A stretch of DNA of 64,000 nt from positions 870,001 through 934,000 of the forward strand of contig JAJEKV010000034.1 in NCBI GenBank assembly GCA_021234155.1, in the 5' to 3' direction. A model generated the notes under the pieces. That model did not search any database, was not told the DNA's origin, and was given only the letters and a program-made list of their open reading frames with translations. Positions 56,217 to 64,000 of this stretch are shown here, piece by piece. Source of the stretch: Isoetes taiwanensis (Eukaryota; Streptophyta; Lycopodiopsida; Isoetales; Isoetaceae). Numbering within the stretch: position 1 is the first letter of the stretch; every line of letters begins with the position of its first letter. A program made the translations under genes and the position numbers.

Positions 56217-57850
56217 TTACTGAGTTTGTTTCACAGAGTCTACATCAACGCCAAGCTCCACAGCTATTCTAACATGCTCCTTTCCAACGTCAACCGTCTG
56301 TGGTATGTCCATCTCTGTATATCCTGTAGTATCCGGTATATCGACATTCATTACGACAGCTACCTCTTGCAGACGCCCTGACATCTGTGAACTATCCATC
56401 CTGTGCAACAAAGATGCTGTGATTACCAGAAATAATATAAAACTTTTTGTTCAACAACTCCTCAGGGCAAGACCAAGTGATCAACTTCCTGCATTGGTAT
56501 CCCATCAATGAATAAGCAATATAAATAGGCGGTATAATAGAGAGAAATGTCTAATAAAACTTACCTGGTCATTGGGTCAAATGGGACGACATCGGCAAGC
56601 ATGAGAATGATATGGTCTGTGGGGTATGGGATAAAGCCTGGAAAGGTTGGGGCTTGGATAACGATTTCCTTGAAGGACCCGCCCTTTTGGTGTGTTGGTT
56701 ACCACTAGAGGTGCTAGTGCGTAACATTTGGTATCAGAGCCAAGGTTCAATTCCTCGTGGCAACATTGGTGTGTTCCACATCTCGAGGAGGGGGAGGAAT
56801 TGATATGGTCTGTGGGGTATTGAATAAAGCCTGGAAAGGTTGGGGCCCATTGGATAACGATTTTCTTGAAGAATCCGCCTATTTGGTGTGTTCGTTACCA
56901 CTAGAGGTGCTAGTGCGTAACAGAGAACCTCCGTTGAGCACCTTTTGAAGCTCTTGATTAACGTTTGTACGTGATCGTTAGACCGAACCCTACGAGTTAG
57001 ATTTGCGGGGGCTGTCTCACAATAAAAAATGCCGATTTTCTGGAACCAATTCACTCCCATAGGATAAAACCTTTTAAATCCTTCTAGTTTGGAGGCGGTC
57101 TGTTCAGCAAGCTTCTTTTTTTCCATCAGGATCGAACTTCAACTCATTAGGCATACGTGAAGCAGATGGCCATGTCAAGATAAAAGTCGTAGCTGTAGGG
57201 TTGGTGGACGAGGTGGAAGTAAACGAAGAAGAAGGCTGCCCTGTCTCTTCGGTATTTAAATTTCAAAGCTTAATCTTGAAAATACTTATCTTTCTTGGCA
57301 AAGGTGCTTCTTGTGCATCCGAGTCTTTAACTGGAGGAGGCATAAGTATATTTTGACCGGAGGGATCGACAATGGCAGATCCACCAGGATTCGTATTTTG
57401 TATAGGCTGAGAGGACATTAAAGGTTTTTTGGGAGTTGATGGTTCACCTGCAACAGCCAATGGGACCACAACTTTTTTCTTGACCACTGCCCGCAACCAG
57501 TTCGTGTCCATCCGAGAAGGCAATTTGTTGTCTTTTGTAGCCTTCAATACAATAGAAGAAGGTTTCTTATCAGCCAAAAAGCCCTTTTTGCACATGTTGA
57601 ATCCAACAAGTATATCTCGGTTGCACTTTATCCCAGACAAGCTCAACGAATCATAAGTTGACAGGTTCCAACCATACCCCTTTGCACTAGTAGGTACCCC
57701 CTTGCCACTTGCAGGCTTATTCGCCTTGCTTAACAAGCAATTTACCATAAGCACCATTAAGAACTTTTAAACAAAGAAGGCCACCTGCAACTGCACATGC
57801 CTCGGACATGCTCTATAATGCTATAAAGAAATTTTTAAACTAAATTTGTT
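56217..57850 (-). pseudogene. Unrecognised gene family member with a TRIM in an exon (locus B)
   Basis: Minus-strand gene of the same family as 9381-10060/13606-13920. Blocks in order: 'MSEACAVAGGLLCLKVLNGA' (~57810, possible start), 'VPTSAKGYGWNLSTYDSLSL', 'LPSRMDTNWLRAVVKKKVV', a proline/serine linker, 'LPRKISIFKIKL' then an in-frame TGA, a Ser/Thr-rich stretch, 'LTWPSASRMPNELKFDPDG', a frameshift in an A7 run, 'KLAEQTASKLEGFKRFYPMG', 'VNWFQKIGIFYCETAPANL', 'KSFKRCSTEV'. A 315-bp TRIM interrupts here; removing it with one target copy restores the frame into 'LMLADVVPFDPMTR'. Then a candidate 164-bp GT-AG intron (56401-56564) leads in phase to a last exon ('MDSSQMSGRLQEVAVVMNVD') ending TAA at 56217. 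Function unknown. Whether the TGA and frameshifts are real or sequence errors is open. Confidence 0.65.
56608..56922 (+). mobile_element. Complete TRIM/SMART miniature LTR retrotransposon (315 bp)
   Basis: Two direct LTRs, 56608-56726 (119 bp) and 56801-56922 (122 bp), both TGATATGGTCTGTGGGG...GTGCTAGTGCGTAACA. Between them lie only 74 bp, containing the primer-binding site TGGTATCAGAGCCA (56729-56742), complementary to the 3' end of initiator tRNA-Met, and a polypurine tract GAGGAGGGGGAGGAAT ending directly at the second LTR. A perfect 5-bp target duplication GAGAA flanks it (56603-56607, 56923-56927). There is no coding capacity. The LTRs differ at several positions, so the insertion is not very recent. 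Confidence 0.95.
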
Positions 57851-57859
57851 AATCACTTG

Positions 57860-59105
57860 GTCAGAGCCTTGTGTGGTTGAAAACTCTGAAAGAAACAGAG
57901 CAATTCATAATGCTAGTATCTAAAGCCACCGGGAAATCAACATTGGCTAATCTTCAAAGAGAGATCATTGGTCCTGCCTGCCTATAAGTGGATTCCCAAT
58001 GACAACATCAAACTCTGCCCTACCTTTTATACGCAAATGGAAAAACATACCTATGAATTTCATTTTCAAATTGCAACATGCAGTAAAAATGTTTACAAAT
58101 CTCACCTTATTTAGCATCATTTATATCTTCCAATTGCATTTGAAAAATGTACAATCTAACTTGTTGTCTTCAAGGATCCGGTGAGCATTGGAAAACTTGT
58201 GCGTAAGTTTGCATCTCCTTTTCCACAATACCCAGCAGTAACTTCCTTGAGATAGTGTGCTGCAAGTTGCTGACTTGCGAGCTGATGACCACCAGTTAGC
58301 AAAATGTCTTGATACATGCAACCAATCACAAGATTACACATGATCCCAAACATGATGTGTTTCAGATTAGTGTTGTTCAAACATCTACCTTGGAGTGTGG
58401 TAATATTCAGTTATAGAACACAACATAGATACCGAGTGACATCCTGTAAAAACCAAGTTAATATGCATGTATATTAGGAACCTAAATCTAACATCAACAG
58501 CTATAAATAGATTAGGTCTTCGGATGTTCTGTATAAATCCACAAACCATCCTTTAATTCCCATAATCACATGCCATATTTGGAGAAATGGCGAAAAGAAT
58601 TCAAACATAAGAAAAATGGTAATGGACGTCAAGTTTTGTTAAAATATACAGTACTGAAAAAACATGCATAAAAGCATAGTAGTCTTACTGCCATAGACAA
58701 AATGTCTACAACACTACTTAGAACCTCAATAGCCGTCATCTTACTGCTATAGCTTGTACTGAAGTACTTGAAAAAGGAAACCCAAGTCGTGATGCTTATA
58801 AAATTAATTTCTCACAATGCTTAATAAATGCTGTAGTGAATTTACCACACAAAAAGCATTAAGAATCGTCACAGACAAGCCAATTTTTCCTATGAATGTT
58901 GCCACTTTCCGCAAGCCATCCTATGAATGTTGCCACTTTCCTCAGACGTGCCTGCATAAATCACAATCTCCAAAACCATAAAGATTTCAATATATGTATT
59001 TCAATGTTGCCTCTATATGATAATCTTAAATGAGATGAACTTGTGATGGGGGGAGATGAACGTTAGGCGCTTCGGAACGCACCTCGGATTCCATGCGAAA
59101 CCCAA
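57860..59105. other. No gene; small duplications
   Basis: AT-rich intergenic DNA. 'CCTATGAATGTTGCCACTTTCC' is duplicated at ~58889 and ~58920. Short minus-strand ORFs (58121-58380) show no motif. Confidence 0.5.
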
Positions 59106-59111
59106 GCCCCG

Positions 59112-59949
59112 ATGGATGAGGCCTTCTTGGAGGCTGTTCTCCAGGGACTGGGTTTCCCTGTTATCCCTTCAGACTTTGATGTGACAGTGTTAGCTTTGGA
59201 TAGTCTTATAATCCAATCGTACTCTAGAACTAGAATAGGATTCAGTAGATCAGATTTTAACAGTCATTATCTAAGCATTCTGTGTTTTGACAGAGTCGGA
59301 TATTTAAGGGTCTCGGCTCATAATTCGAGATATTTTGCCTCAAGAAGATTTTCACGCAACCTCTTTCAAATTTCGGTGCTTGAAAGATTTGGGATTGAAC
59401 CAATTCTACATTGGACGGACTTCTTTGATCTTCGCCCATCCTGGTTTTTCACGGACCTTCAAATCCTAGTGTGGAGATTTGCGGGAGAAAACTAAAAATG
59501 ACCAAAGAAGGGAGAAGCAAATCGGTTCTTACACGGAACCAAAAAGATATGGAGAAAGAACTTAAAAACATCGAAGACGACGAGGGGACAAATATTTTCT
59601 GGATGGAGGATAGGAGGGATCAAGTATGGGACAAGATGAAGACCATGTACATCATCTTCGAGCTTATAAAAGATCAACAGAGGGCAGCAACTATCTGCAT
59701 GGATGTTTTGGAAGATGGTGTTATATGCGATACTCTGGAAAAGCTGAAAATCTTGGAAAAAGACTACAACTCTGGAAGAGCAAATGACAGGAACTGGGCC
59801 TGGAACACCCTGGAATTGCTTCAGGATATGGATAGAAATCTGTATAAACTGATCATGGCCAAACAAGGTCACACAGAAATGGATTGTTGTAGCCTGAAAA
59901 ACAATATTTTCTATAAATCTATAAACGAACTGCTCAATCTTGCCAAGAT
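59112..59949 (+). pseudogene. Unrecognised coiled-coil-like gene, 5' part (split by LINE)
   Basis: A first frame, 59112-59495, starts 'MDEAFLEAVLQGLGFPVIPS' with a good ATG context and ends TAA. A second frame from ATG at 59498 ('MTKEGRSKSVLTRNQKDMEK') is highly charged and helix-rich ('DQVWDKMKTMYIIFELIKDQ', 'LEKLKILEKDYNSGRANDRN', 'NTLELLQDMDRNLYKLIMAK') and reaches 'SINELLNLAK', where a LINE has inserted. It continues at 63636. The two frames may be exons of one gene or a leader and main frame. No family recognised; possible coiled-coil protein. Confidence 0.55.
59934..59949. repeat. LINE target-site duplication (left)
   Basis: TCAATCTTGCCAAGAT, 16 bp, identical to 63636-63651 and directly adjoining the LINE poly(A) end. 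Confidence 0.97.
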
Positions 59950-60748
59950 TTTTTTTTTTTTTTTTTTTTTTTGAAGGACGAAAGCCAAAAAGTTTATTAA
60001 TCAGAGAAAAAGTACAAAATTTACATGTCTCATCTAACTGTGTAAGCACACAGAGATGCCACAGGAGCACGAGCCTGGAGCACAATGTACTTACTCCAGA
60101 ATAGGAGACTAATGATAAGAATCAATTCGAAGATACTGGATCCAGATGCGTTCCACCAGTTCTGAGTCAAGGGAAGAACACTCGTAGGCTGTCAATATCT
60201 TTTTCTGGGCCACTGTAATAACACTATGTGCAGACGAATAAATGCCCTGAAAGATGTGGTGTCTGTGACGCTCCCATATCGACCATAGGAGCCAACCGGA
60301 ACCAAGATGAAATGCCCTTTGTTTAGCTGGAGGCCATGCATTGGGATAGGACGCCAAAAGAATGCATCGGCAGTCCAATGTACTGTTAAACAAACCTTGT
60401 AGCCAGGATCATGCTGGTTGAACCTCAGGACAATCAAAGAGACAATGCTCAAGAGTCTCAACGTCCGAGAGGCGAGGCGGAGGGCATACCGCAGATATCA
60501 CGAGGATCATAGCGATGCCGAAAGGCATTAACCCCATGAGCACTGCGGATAACCCGCCACCACAAGATAGAGACTTTAGGGTGGAGCAACCTATCCCAAA
60601 GCCATCGCCATGTAGTGTGACACAAACATGTAGGTGCCACCCATCTGGCAACTGGAGGGGTTGTGGTGCCAAAAGAAAGGCGATATATAATCGATCGACA
60701 AATTGCTTGCCTTTGTGAATATTTTCATGACAGTCCCATGGCACCCTT

Positions 60749-62980
60749 TCAGCAGCACCAACTTGCACTATGAGAGGCAAATTTTCTGCGACCTTCTCCC
60801 ATAGAGATACATCCCAACGAGAGAGCAGGAACTTCACGAAATTCAAAGCCAAGACGAAAGGGCTGACCCTCCTCATACCATGCTTGAATAGAGACAACAC
60901 CTGCAAGAACCCATCGCCTCTGTGTAAGGGGATGAACTGAGGCTGCCAATGGAGGTGCTGAGGGGTCTGGAGGCAGTGGTGCCCACCACCATGGAGTCTC
61001 CAATAGGGTGTGGATAGAGGGGCAAGGCCAGAAAAGATGTCTGACTGCCTCCCATGCTGCCAACAAGCCACGCAGAAACGGAGAAGCGCTTGGAAAAGGC
61101 TGCAGAGTCTGAAATAAAGCCCAAGGTAGGACTGGTTTGACAGCCTTCTTGCCTAGAGGGATACAGTGACCAAGAGCTTGTCTAAGAAGGCGTGAACCAG
61201 GAGAGTCATCCTCACCATTCAGGAGTCTCCAAATGAACTTTGAAATAAGCACTTTGCTCTGCAGTAAGAAGTCCATCATACCCAGACCACCTGCCCATTT
61301 TGGAAGGATGCACTTCGACCAAGCCACCTTAACCACAGCACCTTCCTCAGTACCTGCCCAAATAAAGTTCCGAACTATTGCAATGAGCTCACGCACTTTG
61401 ATCTGTGATGCTAGCAGTAAGGATGCCATATAAACATGGGTACTACTAAGGACTGACTTGGCCACTGTAGCAAGAGACAACTTAGCAGTGGACCACCAGA
61501 ACAAGTGCTTCTCCAAACCCCTAATGATCTCCTCCCATGCAGCCCCCATAGTAACATGGATACCAACTGGAATCCCCAACAACTTGATGGCCTGTCCATG
61601 CGCAAGTAATTTCCATGGATAATCGTGAACACATGCCGGAGCCGGACTATCCAATGTCCACAAAGCTGTACACTTCTGCCACCCCACAAGAACACCGGAA
61701 GCCAGCGAAAAAGTGTCTAAAAGCATTTTGGCAGCAACAAGATTTTCATCATTAGCGACTAGGAAGAGGAACGTGTCGTCTGCATATTGATTGCAAACCT
61801 CTTGTGTGCCGTTCTCCATTGCAAGACCATGGAGAAGTCCCTCTGTCGTTGCAATGGTGAATAACTGTGACAAAGCCTCCGCAACAATTGTGAAAAGCAA
61901 TGGTGCTAAAGGGCATCCCTGGCGAATACCACGACCAAGTGAAAAGGCATGTGACGGCTCACCATGGAACAGGACAGTCGCTCGAGCAGAGATATGCAGC
62001 TTCATAATATCTGATGTGAATTGTTCCCCAAATCCCAGTCTTAGCATACAACGACGCATGAATTCCCAGCTGACACTGTCATAAGCTTTTGCAAAATCAA
62101 GCTTAAGATATACAACTGGAAGGTTTTGCCTACGTGCCCAATAAATTCCCTCATAAGCAGCAGCAACATTATTCAAAATGCACCGTTTTGGAAGAAAACC
62201 TGACTGGGTTGTTGAGATGGACTCTGCCAAGATGTCCTTTACCCGCTCTGCAAAAGCCTTGGCGAAGATCTTATATACGGATGACAGTAAGGTGATGGGC
62301 CGCCAATCTGAAATAGTCTGAGGATCCTTGACCTTGGGGATGAGTGAGATGGCACCTGTGTTTAGAATTCTATCCAAAGCAGTGGACCGCCGAAAGTCAC
62401 AGAAAGCATCATACACATCTGGCCCCAGCCATTCCCAATACTCCTGGAAGAACTCAATTGGCAAACCATCCAAACCTGGGCATTTGCCTCTTTTCAGTTC
62501 AAAGACTGCCGATTTTAAATCGTCAGCTGTCATAGCCACCTCTATTGACTCATGCTGCTCACCAGAGATGATGGGGGAAATCCTAGATAAAACAGCATCT
62601 TGCATTTCTAATTGAAAGGGAAGATGTTTCTCAGCAAAAAATGTCTGGAAGTGGTCATGCAGATGCTGCCTGAGTTCAGTCGGCTCTGTTAGCATCGAAC
62701 CATTCGGCAAAAGCAATGAGGACATGGTTGATGTCATATGACGCCTCTTAGCTGCACGAAAAAAGAAGCCCGTACAACGATCTCCATCACAAAACCACTG
62801 CAGACCTGCCTTCATCTTTGCTTGCTGAATTTGCTCCTCCTCCAATGCTTGGATCTGCCAAAATATCACGATCATGAACACCTGGAAGACGTCCCTGTCG
62901 AGAATGGAGGAGGTCCTGATACAGAGTGTCCAGTAAAGCACGACCTGCAGCTGCAGACTCTCGACCCCACTCTTTGGCAA
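60749..62980 (-). pseudogene. LINE reverse transcriptase
   Basis: A 743-codon frame with the full RT motif series: 'GLDGLPIEFFQEYW', 'ISLIPKVKDPQTISDWRPIT', 'TQSGFLPKRCILNNV', 'KLDFAKAYDSVSWEF' (motif A), 'GRGIRQGCPLAPLLF' (motif B), 'QYADDTFLFLV' (YADD catalytic site, motif C) and 'KLLGIPVG'. The catalytic aspartates are intact. The first ~35 codons overlap the EN frame and are out of register. The C-terminal ~100 codons shift frame, after which the zinc-tail motif 'LLHPKVSILWWRVIRSAHGV' appears in another frame (60640-60458). Related to the LINE at 52800-54570. Confidence 0.9.
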
Positions 62981-63590
62981 AACCCTTGACTGCCGCTATT
63001 GCATCCACTATGCCAGTCATACCTCGACGTCGATTGAAGGCAGTTGTCCAAGTATTCTTGCAACCTTCTTGAAAGTCAGCATCCTTTAAGAACTTCACGT
63101 TCAAGCGAAAACACGTCCTTCCAGGTCGCCGCTGCTGCAGGGGCTCGTCTGAAATGAGTTGCGGATGGTGGTCTGAAACTGAGTTATCTCTGAGACAGAA
63201 TCGAAAGAGACCTGGAAGTGTCGCAACTGTATCTGCATTCCAATAAGCTCTATCCAACCGAGAGCTTGCGCGACCCCCACCAACTTGACCATTGCACCAA
63301 GTGAAGGCACCTTCACCATCAATCTCCGAGAGGTTGCAGTCATGGAGTAGACGAAGCCACTGCTGGCGTTCAAAACCAGACACCACTGTAGAGGTCGCCC
63401 CCAACCGATCAGACTCCACTTCCACCATATTGAGATCCCCAACAAGAAGCCATGAAATGTGGCAGCCCAAGCTGAGTATCTTCCCTCGCAAAGAGGCCCA
63501 CAGTGAAGCTCTCTGATGAGGTCTATTGTGCGCATAAACATTAATTAGACCATATTTCACCCCTTGCTCCTGCCATACAATTAGGGCCAT
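62787..63590 (-). pseudogene. LINE endonuclease domain (C-terminal two-thirds)
   Basis: Apurinic-endonuclease-like domain that nicks target DNA for reverse transcription. Visible motifs are 'YGLINVYAHN', 'LLVGDLNMV' (the GDxN motif), 'SSRLDRAYWN' and the catalytic 'SDHHP'. The N-terminal catalytic Asn/Glu motifs are missing because of 5' truncation. The frame runs into RT after a frameshift at about 62860-62875, where 'IQALEEEQIQQAKMKAGLQW' continues in the next frame. Confidence 0.9.
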
Positions 63591-63635
63591 ACAATGTTGA
63601 GACTGGCTGAGAGACCACGAAAGTCTGCTAAGGGA

Positions 63636-63651
63636 TCAATCTTGCCAAGAT
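63636..63651. repeat. LINE target-site duplication (right)
   Basis: Second copy of TCAATCTTGCCAAGAT. Confidence 0.97.
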
Positions 63652-64000
63652 GTCTCTGGTGGACCTGGAAAGTCTCCAATGGAATTTGAAAGCCTCAATC
63701 GAGCTGATTAAAAGGTGGGAGGAAGCGGAAGATCATGTCAAAAAGGCACCGGAAACAAATTCTGAGCAGGTTGCCATCGGGAGCAGATCAGTTTCTTGGG
63801 GAAGTTTCTCAGAAGTATGAAACCTTTCAAAAGAAGCTCAAAAAAGATACCTTTGCATGCAAAATCAGGGATGCCAATGGTTATTTCAATTCGTTAGAAT
63901 CAGAGCAGTGCAACTGCAAGAACTGCGAAGAGATCAATGGTTCGGGGCTGAACAAAACAAACACTAAAATTGGGGACCATCGAATTAGCAACCGGATTCC
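63652..64000 (+). pseudogene. Unrecognised coiled-coil-like gene, 3' part (continues past window)
   Basis: Joining the two target copies restores the frame 'NLAK' to 'MSLVDLESLQWNLKASIELI' and 'KRWEEAEDHVKKAPETNSEQ'. After about 30 more bases the frame shifts by one, then stays open to the window end: 'FLGEVSQKYETFQKKLKKDT', 'ACKIRDANGYFNSLESEQCN', 'CKNCEEINGSG'. A cysteine cluster (C-N-C-K-N-C) is present. Rich in Lys/Glu, likely helical. Function unknown. Confidence 0.5.

Larger units (their letters stand above)
59950..63635 (-). mobile_element. LINE (EN-RT-zinc tail), 5'-truncated, nearly full coding
   Basis: On the minus strand, starting within the endonuclease domain, the N-terminal third of which is lost. 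A perfect 16-bp target duplication flanks it, and its 3' end carries 23-24 A followed outward by the host. Frames: EN (63590-~62870), RT (~62870-61090), then, after further frameshifts near 61090-60650, the zinc-binding tail and C-terminus (to ~60120). Plant L1-type organisation with a zf-RVT domain. Confidence 0.95.

Noticed and set aside
56729-56742. tRNA-like sequence TGGTATCAGAGCCA as a tRNA gene
   Set aside because: It is the primer-binding site of an LTR element; no cloverleaf around it.
56612-56948. Plus-strand ORFs in the TRIM
   Set aside because: They are read-through of the two LTRs; TRIMs do not code.
59112-59495. Firm first-exon call for the split gene
   Set aside because: The frame is clean and starts well but lacks a visible splice donor joining it to the next frame; kept only as part of the low-confidence locus.
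62328-62989. Plus-strand ORFs over the LINE RT
   Set aside because: Antisense shadows of the reverse-transcriptase frame.

Overview
The window is a repeat-rich stretch of a land-plant nuclear genome. Plant hallmarks are PLS-type pentatricopeptide-repeat (PPR) genes, plant-type LINEs with a zinc-binding RVT tail, a miniature LTR retrotransposon primed by initiator tRNA-Met, a solo LTR and a plant LPR-like multicopper-oxidase exon. The PPR style ('KACGS...GRxIHxxII...GNTLVDMYAKCG') and the many degraded retroelements suggest a fern or a similar large-genome seed-free plant. The species cannot be fixed from the sequence alone. Only one long intact ORF looks like a standard protein gene: the PPR at 48.8-50.7 kb.

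First half (1-30.9 kb): two head-to-tail copies of a ~17 kb unit. Bases 1-13605 match 16651-30877. The stretch 13606-16650 is the start of the second unit, so its counterpart should lie just upstream of the window. Each unit holds a 6-7 kb foldback structure whose inverted arms end in oppositely oriented arrays of a 19-bp repeat (about 3.2 kb in copy 1, 3.8 kb in copy 2). It also holds subterminal-type tandem repeats, a captured multicopper-oxidase exon (copy 2 side), and a pair of 31-bp terminal inverted repeats. These repeats bracket ~12.7 kb of DNA that splits a minus-strand gene of an unrecognised family. A further member of that family lies at 56.2-57.85 kb. A GATCGCGG-type palindrome array with an exact 34-bp period lies in the 5' part of the split gene. 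Differences between the two unit copies cluster at CG and CHG sites.

Middle (30.9-48.7 kb): mostly gene-free. It contains a 5'-truncated LINE flanked by ~115-bp direct repeats, a pyrimidine-rich tract, a hairpin, a 1520-bp solo LTR with a perfect 5-bp target duplication, remnants of an unidentified multi-exon gene, a Ty3/gypsy fragment, a poly(A)-tailed retroelement candidate, a ~500-bp element with ~120-bp inverted repeats, and a diverged ~1.1 kb direct duplication.

Right part (48.7-64 kb): a PPR gene that ends inside its E-type tail; an inverted PPR pseudogene split by a 1.77-kb LINE; the third family member, whose exon carries a complete 315-bp TRIM; and a coiled-coil-like gene interrupted by a 3.7-kb LINE with a perfect 16-bp target duplication. 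Several genes here are visibly broken by insertions, and the original reading frames can be followed across the insertion sites.
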